In this document: in pieces, positions 1 through 6,337 of the stretch
Numbering within the stretch: position 1 is the first letter of the stretch
How the letters are laid out: each line of letters opens with the position of its first letter
Assembly (NCBI GenBank): GCA_000433875.1
Contig: HF993339.1
Coordinates: forward strand, 1 to 17,492
Origin: Firmicutes bacterium CAG:884
Lineage (GTDB): Bacteria; Bacillota_I; Bacilli_A; RF39; UBA660
DNA length: 17,492 nt
Direction: 5' to 3'
Program-made: the position numbers and the translations under genes
Notes under the pieces: generated by a model
Databases searched by the model: none
What the model was told of the DNA's origin: nothing
The model's input: only the letters and a program-made list of their open reading frames with translations

Positions 1-186
1 ACTATTTAATATATTATTAATATGTTCTGTTATTGTACTTCTTCCCACACCAAACAATTCTGCAATTAAATTTTGAGTAAGCCATATGTCATTATTTATT
101 AACATTACACTAACCTTAATATCATTGTTTGAATCTCTATATATTAAAAAGTCATGATTAGTTATTTGCAAGTTTTTATTGGCCAT
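1..186 (-). CDS. RhuM family (virulence RhuM) protein, N-terminal part
   Basis: The frame opens at ATG 184-186 behind a good ribosome site (GGAGA at about 194-198 on the minus strand) and is still open at the window edge, so 62 codons are visible and the C-terminus lies outside. The translation begins MANKNLQITN and carries IWLTQNLIAELFGVGRSTIT, the hallmark RhuM pattern in which a WLTQ..(A/I)ELF motif leads into a winged-helix-like segment followed by EHINNI. RhuM-like proteins are common in prophages, plasmids and genomic islands and are often annotated as virulence or antirepressor-like; their biochemical role is poorly defined. It lies at the downstream end of a row of decayed phage-type genes. 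Whether this copy is intact cannot be seen. Confidence 0.75.
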   Translation of the reverse strand, partial: MANKNLQITNHDFLIYRDSNNDIKVSVMLINNDIWLTQNLIAELFGVGRSTITEHINNILNS

Positions 187-247
187 TTATTATTCTCCTT
201 TCTTTTAAATTTTTTATTTAATATCAATTTTAACATTTTTATTCTTA

Positions 248-334
248 TCAATATTTATTTCCATTTATAAAACGTTCATCATTTAAAGCAAAACTTTTTG
301 TCATATACTCTTTTAAAATTTTTGTAGGTCATAT
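248..334 (-). pseudogene. Remnant of a second RhuM-like gene
   Basis: Between the dinD-like pseudogene and the RhuM start, one minus frame reads TKILKEYMTKSFALNDERF followed by INGNKY and a TGA. This resembles the conserved middle of RhuM proteins, where a WATKxLKEY(I/M)xKGFxLDDERL pattern follows the DNA-binding part. Only about 28 codons remain, bounded by TGA codons on both sides, and there is no start or ribosome site. The RhuM N-terminus follows separately downstream at 186, so this is most likely a fragment of an older copy or the product of a rearrangement. The rest of 190-425 shows no coding sequence that I recognise. Confidence 0.5.
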
Positions 335-386
335 TCTAAATTATCATTTCTTTTAGTTTTTATTTAAAATCTGCGATGTCCACCTT

Positions 387-395
387 ATTATATCA
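387..395 (-). promoter_or_regulatory. Possible extended -10 promoter
   Basis: Minus-strand TGATATAAT fits an extended -10 (TGn-TATAAT). The -35 region 17 bases upstream is only an A-rich stretch. It could drive the RhuM remnant/RhuM start. In DNA this AT-rich, the match may be chance. Confidence 0.25.
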
Positions 396-425
396 TAAAA
401 ATAAAATTAATTTTTGATTTTTCAA

Positions 426-1222
426 TTATATTTTTGATTTACTTTCTAATTGTTTTTGTTCTTTTTCGAGTGTTTTCAAACTTTTTTCAGGTTTAGGCAT
501 TTCTTTTCATCATTCCGCCAATATCAGCAATTGCTTTTCGCACTTTTTCCCATACTTCATAATGAACATCATTAGCAATTTTTTCCGTTTGAACATTATC
601 TAAAATAGATTCGCAACTAATTCATCTTCTTCGATTATCCAAAATATCTTCACGATATTGCAAGTGTTTTCTCTTAAACATATCATCAGCTGTTTCACCA
701 TTGTATAATCCTCTATACCCAGAATTATGAAACACAGCCATATTTTTAACTCCCGCTGCTAATGCAACTTTTGAAGTGTATAGTTTCCTTTTTTTGTTAA
801 TTTTCTTTGATAAAGTTTTCTTTCATCATCTGATAATGTGTCGTACTCTTGTTCATTTATTTCTTGTTTTCTTGTTTGAATTGCAAAATGGGTTTGTCCT
901 AAAGCAATACCTTCTTTGTTCGGATCGGCTTTTTGTACTATTAAATAACAAATATATCTTGATAATTTAAAATCCTCAATATATTCTTTTTACCTTTACC
1001 TGTTTTTATTGGCTTGTTGACTTCAACAATCCAATCTTTTTGATTTGAAATGTTGTTTGCCGAAGTAACTGCTTTATCTATTACCTTCTTAAAGTTTCTC
1101 CAGTCCCTGTACTCAAGTACTTTTTGTAATTCACGTGCATACCAAAACTCATTACCATATTCATCTATATGCTTAATGTTTTCAAAAATGTTACTTGTAT
1201 ATTTGCTTTCAATCTTTTTCAT
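426..1222 (-). pseudogene. dinD: dinD-like DNA-damage-inducible protein, multiply frameshifted
   Basis: Read across frames from ATG 1220-1222, the translation follows the DinD family from end to end. An N-terminal BRO-like domain (NEFWYARELQKVLEYRDWRN) is followed by LSRYICYLIVQKADP, IALGQTHFAIQTRKQE, VALAAGVKNMAVFHNSGYRG, DELVANLF, then KIANDVHYEV and the PKPEKSLKTLEKE tail. The frame changes about five times: near 975-985, 770-782, 624, 600 and 500. About 11 residues that normally follow ANLF (the RxTQTEEK segment) are missing near 600. The total span of about 265 codons matches the roughly 270-residue family, so the gene decayed in place by small indels. In E. coli, DinD is SOS-induced and modulates RecA filaments; no function is expected here. 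Confidence 0.85.
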
Positions 1223-1261
1223 TTTTTATCCCATTTCTATTAATTTTTTTAACCATTGTAT

Positions 1262-2116
1262 TTATTTTTGATTTTCTAATAATCTTTCATCTATATATTG
1301 ATAATTAAGATTATTTTTGTTTGAAATAGCGGACTTTTTAGTTTCTTTTTCATATAAGGTTCTAGCTCCTTTCGCAACTCCACCGCCTCTTTTAGCAACT
1401 TCCAAATTCTCTTTTAATCCTTGTGGCCTTTCCTCTTTAGCAATATCTCTTGCTGCAATTTCACCAATGTTTGTCAAAGCGACTTCAATATCTGTCATAT
1501 TATCTCTAAGTGATTCTTTTCTTATATTTTTATGTGCTTTATATTTGCTTGCTTTCATACCAGACCATTCTTTATATATTTCATTTGTAAGCATTGCATA
1601 TTCAATAGGTTTATTAATACCTCCTTCCTTCCAAATGTCGGTTAATTTAAATCTATCTACTATTCCATTAAGCCTTGCTTTTATCCACTCATCTGGATAC
1701 CCCTTTTTACGATAATATTCAACTGCTCTATTAACTGCTAGCTCTGGATTGAATACTTCATCTATTCTTTCACTACCTAAATTAGCAAGCCATAATTTGA
1801 ATGGTTCTGCTTTTGGACTTGGAACAGATTCTATCAGTCTTAATATACCTTTTGTATCAAGTACATCTGTTTCACGATACTTTCCATCTTTTGATTTTAA
1901 TTTTAACTGTCGACATTTTGTCGATATTTCACTTTTTTCTGTATTTGATAATCTTGTCTTTAATCTATATCAATAATCATTAGGATTTTTGCTATCAGTT
2001 AATGCATTAATTACATCAACAACACTAAAATAATATTCTTCCTCATCAATGTTCCAATGACTCCTGATTTCCTTCCCTTCAAAAAGGTTTGAAATTGTTT
2101 CAAGCTTATTTTCCAT
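1262..2116 (-). pseudogene. BRO-family phage antirepressor-like protein, one in-frame TGA
   Basis: A single uninterrupted frame of 284 codons runs from ATG 2114-2116 to TAA 1262-1264 and is broken only by a TGA at 1970-1972 (codon 49). The N-terminal BRO-N region reads IRSHWNIDEEEYYFSVVDV, then NPNDY-stop-YRLKTRL, VPSPKAEPFKLWLANLGSER, ERIDEVFNPELAVNRA and KKGYPDEWIKARL. The C-terminus has the usual KEWSGMKASKYK, ESLRDNMTDIEVALTNIGE and glycine-rich GGGVAKGAR tail. Relatives carry Trp exactly at the TGA position (the P.xYWRxLK(K/T)RL pattern), so a single TGG to TGA transition explains it. BRO proteins bind DNA and are spread by phages and mobile elements. The ribosome site is weak (AGAAAG). 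Translation may restart at ATG 1592-1594 (110 residues). Confidence 0.85.
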
Positions 2117-2144
2117 ATTCAATTTTCTTTCTATTAAACATCAA

Positions 2145-2483
2145 TTATGTATTTTCTTCTAAATAATTAACCTTCTTACCTTTTTTTAACGCATATTCAA
2201 TTTCCGATTTCGTGCTACTTCCTATATACCCACCAACATTTATAACAAATATTTCATCCGCCATATCTATCTTCCTTTTATGCATATCATCTAACATTTC
2301 TTTGGTTTTTGTAATGGTTCCTTCATCCATATTTTCCCAAACTTCCCAATCGCCAGAATGGCCAAATAAGCCAACCGATATAACAATATTTCCTTTTAAT
2401 GTTAATTCTTTTTGAGCTTTCATAAACTCATCTTTAAACCTTGTTGATCCACACAAAGTTATTACTTTATAATTTTTAACCAT
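2145..2483 (-). CDS. Nucleoside 2-deoxyribosyltransferase-like protein
   Basis: This 112-residue soluble protein begins KVITLCGSTRFKDEF, the glycine-rich nucleotide-binding start typical of small proteins related to nucleoside 2-deoxyribosyltransferases. It continues VISVGLFGHSGD and ends ADEIFVINVGGYIGSSTKSE, where SSTKSE matches the family's conserved substrate-site segment. Such small members occur in phages and Firmicutes islands; the reaction of this subgroup is not established, and salvage of deoxynucleosides is an inference from the fold. ATG 2481-2483 overlaps the end of the DUF1653 gene by 8 bases and is preceded by AAAGGTG, so the two are translationally coupled. It is the last intact gene of the operon before the decayed phage-type genes. 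Confidence 0.75.
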   Translation of the reverse strand: MVKNYKVITLCGSTRFKDEFMKAQKELTLKGNIVISVGLFGHSGDWEVWENMDEGTITKTKEMLDDMHKRKIDMADEIFVINVGGYIGSSTKSEIEYALKKGKKVNYLEENT

Positions 2484-2730
2484 TTAGCACCTTTACACTT
2501 TCTATGTTTTGTAATTCAAAACGATATTCTTGTTTTACGTTGGGATATTTATTGTGATCAACTTTTGATGCAAACATATCATATGGTCTTATATACAGTT
2601 TATTATCGCCATATAATGCTCTATAAACAATATATAATTCATTGGTTTCACTATGAATGGCAATATCTTCAACCAAATAATAGTCTCCTTTAAAATGTTT
2701 ATAAATACCTTTAATCTTTATATTATTCAT
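2476..2730 (-). CDS. DUF1653 domain-containing protein
   Basis: The protein has 84 residues and nearly all of it is the DUF1653 domain: GIYKHFKGDYYLVEDIAIHS, then ELYIVYRALYGDNKLYIRPY, then a PxxMF-like DMFASKV. This is a small beta-rich fold found alone or fused to other domains across bacteria and phages, and its function is unknown. The start at 2728-2730 follows a strong AGGAGGAAAGA. The membrane-flavodoxin gene ends only 9 bases upstream and the next gene overlaps by 8 bases, so the three are one transcript. There are no membrane segments or signal peptide. Confidence 0.85.
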   Translation of the reverse strand: MNNIKIKGIYKHFKGDYYLVEDIAIHSETNELYIVYRALYGDNKLYIRPYDMFASKVDHNKYPNVKQEYRFELQNIESVKVLNG

Positions 2731-2739
2731 TCTTTCCTC

Positions 2740-3645
2740 CTATTTTATAGTATAATTTTTAACTTTTCCAAATCTTATACATACTGAAATAAATTTGTCT
2801 CTTTTTTTCTTCGTTATTTTATCTACTTCTTCACTTACATTATTAAAGTTACTTTTCATAAAATGAGTAAATATATATGATACTCTATTAAAATCTTTTG
2901 CATATTTATAACAAAATTCACGAACCGGGCTACAAATGGTGAAAACCCATATTGGTGATACAATTACAACGCTTTTATATTTATTTATATCAGGTATATC
3001 ATTAATTGGCATTCTCCATTTATGCATACCAAAGCGACCACACCACCAAAAGCCTAAGGTTCCATCAGTTTTTTCATTTGTTTTAATTTCTTTTATATAA
3101 GCACAAGTTTTATTTGCATATTCATATGCTATTTTCCTTGTGTAGCCCATTCTTGAAAAATAGACTACTAAAATATCATTATTTTTTTCAATATTTTTAT
3201 ATTCATTTATATCAAATTTAAAGTTTTCTTGCATCCAAAATACATAAGTCATATATCCGAAAATGAATTGAATTAATCCGATTATAAAGAAACTTAATGA
3301 TAGCATATTAAATGGCAAAATTATAAATTGAATTGTTATCCATAACATTAGAGTTACTCCGAATATCATTCCTAAAATAATTCCTCTTTTTTTATTTTTG
3401 ATTAGCAAATAAGATGCTATTAAATTAGATAATCCATTTACAATTAATAAAGATATTCCTGCAAAAATATAGTTTTGAAATAAAATACCACTTAAGGGTA
3501 AAACCTTAAAGTATGAAAGTAAGTTATCCATTTGTAATAATTTTCCGCTAGGACTAATAAACATACAAATACTTCCACAAATTGCACTTATTCCAACAAA
3601 TAAACTTAAAAATAAAAGTACTTTTCTTACCTTATTATATCTCAT
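2740..3645 (-). CDS. Four-helix membrane protein with C-terminal flavodoxin domain
   Basis: The protein has 301 residues. The first half has four hydrophobic segments at about 8-30, 52-82, 88-112 and 115-137. The second half, from about residue 155, is a flavodoxin-like domain starting DILVVYFSRMGYTRKIAYEYA. Here SRMGYTRK stands where flavodoxins have the FMN phosphate loop (S-x-T-G-N-T). It continues KYKSVVIVSPIWVFTICSPV, matching the second flavin loop (TPIW.G...PV) of flavodoxin-like oxidoreductases. The domain probably binds FMN on the inside of the membrane; the electron donor and acceptor are unknown. The start at 3643-3645 follows AAGGAAG with a long spacer. It is the first gene of the operon with DUF1653 and the deoxyribosyltransferase-like gene. 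The fusion to a membrane half is unusual. The domain call is firm, the function is not. Confidence 0.7.
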   Translation of the reverse strand: MRYNKVRKVLLFLSLFVGISAICGSICMFISPSGKLLQMDNLLSYFKVLPLSGILFQNYIFAGISLLIVNGLSNLIASYLLIKNKKRGIILGMIFGVTLMLWITIQFIILPFNMLSLSFFIIGLIQFIFGYMTYVFWMQENFKFDINEYKNIEKNNDILVVYFSRMGYTRKIAYEYANKTCAYIKEIKTNEKTDGTLGFWWCGRFGMHKWRMPINDIPDINKYKSVVIVSPIWVFTICSPVREFCYKYAKDFNRVSYIFTHFMKSNFNNVSEEVDKITKKKRDKFISVCIRFGKVKNYTIK

Positions 3646-3665
3646 AAATATACATCTTCCTTATA

Positions 3666-3679
3666 GAGTTTTGAAACTC
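3666..3679. promoter_or_regulatory. Perfect 14-base inverted repeat (possible operator)
   Basis: GAGTTT-TG-AAACTC lies between the -10 element and the start codon of the membrane-flavodoxin gene, about where a repressor would block transcription. The part TAGAGTTTTGAAA recurs upstream of ftsW at 15084-15096. No regulator is identified. Confidence 0.3.
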
Positions 3680-3685
3680 AAGTCA

Positions 3686-3694
3686 ATTATAGCA
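3686..3694 (-). promoter_or_regulatory. Extended -10 promoter for the membrane-flavodoxin operon
   Basis: Minus-strand TGCTATAAT is a perfect extended -10. The -35 region 17 bases upstream is weak (TTTATA at about 3709-3714), as is common for extended -10 promoters. The predicted start lies near 3679, giving a leader of about 34 bases. Confidence 0.5.
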
Positions 3695-3758
3695 TATTTA
3701 AAAAAACATATAAAGAATAATAAATGCTTTACATTTTTGAAAAATCTTAAAAGTTAAT

Positions 3759-3792
3759 AAAAAAATCTAGGAATTTCTGAAATTCACCTAGA
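3759..3792 (-). terminator. Intrinsic terminator of the serpin-like gene
   Basis: On the minus strand TCTAGG...CCTAGA closes a stem continued by AATTT/AAATT, with a two-base bulge and a three-base loop, and is followed directly by seven T residues. It lies about 70 bases beyond the stop at 3865. Confidence 0.75.
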
Positions 3793-3864
3793 CCAATTTT
3801 CCAATCTCAAAGCTATTTATTGTTTCAATTTCTATTTTTTTATTTTTAACACTTTACATGTAAA

Positions 3865-4812
3865 CTATTGACACTTTGTAATGTCATTTATGAGTGCTGC
3901 AAAATATGGAACGTTTTTATCTTTTTCTTTTATGAATAAAGCAAAGGTATTATCTACGTAAAAATATCTTGACTCGTATGGATTAAAAGACATTACTTTA
4001 ATATCCATCGCGGCTTCACTTTTAATCTTACCGCCTTTTTCATCTAGAGTAAGATTAATTGTTTGAATAGCATTTTCAATGCAGGCTTCATTTCCATCAT
4101 ATAGTTTAAATATTTTACCTTGCACTTCATAGTACTCTTTTAAGACATTTAAATTAATTATTGGAGCTTTGAAATAATCGCCATCATTAAATATATGATC
4201 GCCATTATAGCTTTCCGTTTTTTCTTTTAGATTATTATATATTTCATTAAAGGTATTACCTTTTGGGTTTTTATAGAAAATAATTTCACTTTCATCTTTG
4301 GTTATTAATTTAAAGGCAAATTCTAAGGCTGAATCATAAAATAAAACTTCTATTTGTTTCCTTATGGCATAATTACTGTTTTTAAGGATTCCAAAATATT
4401 TAGTGTTTTTATAATTACCAAATGTATCATTTTTTAATACATCAAACCTTTTTTCATATGTAAATTCTCTATATAACATAGTATAGAAAAAATAATTATG
4501 AGAAGCACTAGTCCAATTAAAACTATCTAATATATCACTTTTTGTATTAAACTTCTTTTTGATAGATTCTTCAATTTCTTTTTTTAGTTTTAAATTTTTC
4601 AATCCATAAACTTTATAGTAATAATCATCTGATATCATATTTTCATTAAATAAGGATTTATTTAAATTATTTACCATTTCATTATTAGAATCAAATACAA
4701 TATTTCCTTTTACTAGGTTTTCTTTAAGGTCATTCCAAATTAACTGAAATGTCGCGCAATAACAAGTATCATTGCTTATTTTATCATCTAATGTTGCAAC
4801 TACATTCATCAT
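3865..4812 (-). CDS. Serpin-like protein (divergent), cytosolic
   Basis: The protein has 315 residues from ATG 4810-4812, chosen because GGAGG (4821-4825) sits 8 bases upstream; an upstream TTG at 4825-4827 lies inside that site. There is no signal peptide or membrane segment. The C-terminal 59 residues resemble the serpin core in order. LDEKGGKIKSEAAMDIK (about 256-272) recalls the serpin hinge EEGTEAAAAT that precedes the reactive loop. FYVDNTFALFIKEKDK (about 284-299) recalls (F)xADHPFLFxIRDN, and PYFAALIND matches the final ILFMGRV strand. Upstream, NYFFYTMLYREFTYEKRFD and IEVLFYDSALEFAFKLI are compatible with serpin strands but weak. Serpins trap serine proteases; no inhibitor function is shown here, and the region after the hinge is short. 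The gene stands alone with its own promoter and terminator, divergent from the germinant receptor operon. Confidence 0.5.
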   Translation of the reverse strand: MMNVVATLDDKISNDTCYCATFQLIWNDLKENLVKGNIVFDSNNEMVNNLNKSLFNENMISDDYYYKVYGLKNLKLKKEIEESIKKKFNTKSDILDSFNWTSASHNYFFYTMLYREFTYEKRFDVLKNDTFGNYKNTKYFGILKNSNYAIRKQIEVLFYDSALEFAFKLITKDESEIIFYKNPKGNTFNEIYNNLKEKTESYNGDHIFNDGDYFKAPIINLNVLKEYYEVQGKIFKLYDGNEACIENAIQTINLTLDEKGGKIKSEAAMDIKVMSFNPYESRYFYVDNTFALFIKEKDKNVPYFAALINDITKCQ

Positions 4813-4820
4813 ATATTTAT

Positions 4821-4826
4821 CCTCCA
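4821..4826 (-). promoter_or_regulatory. Ribosome binding site deciding the serpin-like start
   Basis: Minus-strand TGGAGG stands 8 bases before ATG 4812. It overlaps the alternative TTG start at 4825-4827, which argues against using that TTG. Confidence 0.7.
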
Positions 4827-4836
4827 ATCATAATCT

Positions 4837-4865
4837 ATTATACATATTATTTTTATATAAAGCAA
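4837..4865 (-). promoter_or_regulatory. Sigma-A-type promoter of the serpin-like gene
   Basis: Minus strand: TTGCTT (4860-4865), a 17-base spacer, and a perfect TATAAT (4837-4842). Transcription would start near 4830, leaving a leader of about 18 bases. Confidence 0.55.
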
Positions 4866-4871
4866 ATATTC

Positions 4872-4900
4872 GTATAAAAGTTGATTAAAAAGACAAAATA
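4872..4900 (+). promoter_or_regulatory. Candidate sigma-G-type (forespore) promoter for the germination operon
   Basis: GTATA (4872-4876), a 17-base spacer and CAAAATA (4894-4900) fit the forespore sigma-G pattern GHATR / CATWHTA at 11 of 12 positions. Germinant receptor operons are known sigma-G targets in Bacillus. The predicted start near 4907 leaves a leader of only about 9 bases before ATG 4916, which is tight. Confidence 0.35.
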
Positions 4901-4905
4901 ATTTT

Positions 4906-4912
4906 GGGTGAT
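4906..4912 (+). promoter_or_regulatory. Ribosome binding site deciding the gerKA start
   Basis: GGGTGAT stands three bases before ATG 4916 and overlaps an upstream in-frame TTG at 4904-4906. The ATG is therefore preferred. Confidence 0.55.
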
Positions 4913-4915
4913 AAT

Positions 4916-6337
4916 ATGTTAAAGCCAACTGATTATATAGATAGATTCAAAAAAGAAACAAACAATAGTAATTTTATAGTATATAGAGAAAAATATATTA
5001 AAAAGAGAAAAATATATATTATTTTTAATGATACTTTGATTTCAAATGATAAAATAAGTGATTTTATTATTAGGAGTATTGATAGGATAAATGAAAAAGA
5101 TCCACTTGCTTGGATAAAAAATAGTTTGGCTAGTTGTAAATATCAGGAGGTTAAAACTTATGATGATTTTGCTAAATATATAAATAATGGTTTTACTGTT
5201 ATATTGCTTGATGATGAGAATGTTGGTTTAGCATTTGAGACTAAAGGAAATCTAAATAGAAGTATTGCTCAACCTACTACTGAGAATGCTATTAGGGGTG
5301 CGAAGGATGCTTTAGTTGAGGATTATCAAACGAATATTGGTTTAATTAAGAAAAGAATAAGATCAAATGATTTTTGGGTTGATGAGTTAGAAAAAGGAAA
5401 ATATACTAAAACAAAGATTGGTTTATGTTATGTAAATACAATTGTTAAGAAAGATCTGATAAAAAAGATAGAAGAAAAAATAGATACTTTAGATATTGAT
5501 GGTATTATAACATCTGATGATTTAAAAAGGCATTTGGAAAAAGGTATAAAGTCAATTTTGCCAACCATTACAACAACAGAAAGACCTGATAGAATTGCAA
5601 AAGCACTTCTTAGAGGAAAGGTTGTAATTATTGTTGATAATAGTGAATTTGCGCTTATTGTACCTGGTTTATTTGTTGATTTTTTTAAAACTCCTGAGGA
5701 TTGGTATGGTAATTCTATAAATGTTTCTATTACAAGAATTGTTAAATATGTGGCTTTTTTTATATCGATTTTGACTCCTGCTATATATGTTGCTTTAATA
5801 ACTTATAACCAAGAAATAATTCCAACTGATTTATTAATTAGTTTTTCAGTTCAAAGAGATGGTGTTCCGTTTCCGGCTTTTATTGAAGCTTTTATGATGA
5901 TTTTAGCTTTTGAAATTATTAAGGAAAGTGAATATAGGGTTCCTAATTCTAGTGGTTCTGCTTTATCAATTGTTGGGGCTTTAATTTTGGGAGATGCAGC
6001 GGTTGCTGCTGGTATTGTTTCGCCAATTATGATTATTGTTGTTGCGGTTACTGCTATTTCTTCGCTTCCTTTTGCTGAGCCTGAGTTCACAACATCAATT
6101 AGAACTTATCGTCTTATTTTTATGGTTGGTGCTTCTTTTCTTGGGGTAATGGGAATTGTCGCGATTTTTATATTTTTTATAATTCGGGCAACAAGTATTG
6201 AAACATTTGGGATACCTTTTCTTTCTCCGATCGAACCTTTTGATAAGAATGGTTTTAAAAATACTTTTCTAAAACTTCCTAATGAAAATAAGCGAATGAA
6301 GGTTCTTTCTGATAATAGATATCGAGGTGAATTATGA
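4916..6337 (+). CDS. gerKA: Germinant receptor subunit A (GerA/GerKA family)
   Basis: This subunit of the inner spore membrane germinant receptor triggers ion and dipicolinate release when nutrients bind the complex. The 473-residue length matches the family (about 460-540). The cytosolic N-terminal half ends in GerA signatures: TTENAIRGAKDALVEDYQTN (about 116-135), ITTTERPDRIAKALLRGKV (about 218-236) and FFKTPEDWYG. Membrane segments follow, beginning near YVAFFISILTPAIYVAL. Next come RDGVPFPAFIEAFMMILAFE, the most conserved GerA block, and GDAAVAAGIVSP. A short hydrophilic C-terminus closes the protein. The TGA stop overlaps the gerKC start (ATGA). The order A-C-B matches B. subtilis gerK. 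No gene for a GerD-like partner or a fourth subunit is visible. Expression in the forespore is likely from family knowledge and the upstream sigma-G-like site. Confidence 0.93.
   Translation: MLKPTDYIDRFKKETNNSNFIVYREKYIKKRKIYIIFNDTLISNDKISDFIIRSIDRINEKDPLAWIKNSLASCKYQEVKTYDDFAKYINNGFTVILLDDENVGLAFETKGNLNRSIAQPTTENAIRGAKDALVEDYQTNIGLIKKRIRSNDFWVDELEKGKYTKTKIGLCYVNTIVKKDLIKKIEEKIDTLDIDGIITSDDLKRHLEKGIKSILPTITTTERPDRIAKALLRGKVVIIVDNSEFALIVPGLFVDFFKTPEDWYGNSINVSITRIVKYVAFFISILTPAIYVALITYNQEIIPTDLLISFSVQRDGVPFPAFIEAFMMILAFEIIKESEYRVPNSSGSALSIVGALILGDAAVAAGIVSPIMIIVVAVTAISSLPFAEPEFTTSIRTYRLIFMVGASFLGVMGIVAIFIFFIIRATSIETFGIPFLSPIEPFDKNGFKNTFLKLPNENKRMKVLSDNRYRGEL

Noticed and set aside
1317..1715. 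132-residue plus-strand open frame
   Set aside because: It is antisense to the BRO-family gene, which is recognised over its full length; the plus frame is hydrophobic by mirror effect and resembles no family.
1970..1972. Alternative genetic code with TGA as Trp
   Set aside because: gerKA and murG end at TGA with correctly placed overlapping downstream genes, and reading through gerKA meets further TGA codons at once; all intact genes use TGG for Trp.
4904..4915. TTG start for gerKA four codons upstream
   Set aside because: The TTG overlaps the GGGTGAT that serves as the ribosome site for ATG 4916.
5851..6090. 79-residue minus-strand open frame inside gerKA
   Set aside because: It is antisense to the most conserved GerA block, has no ribosome site and its composition is a mirror of the membrane-coding strand.
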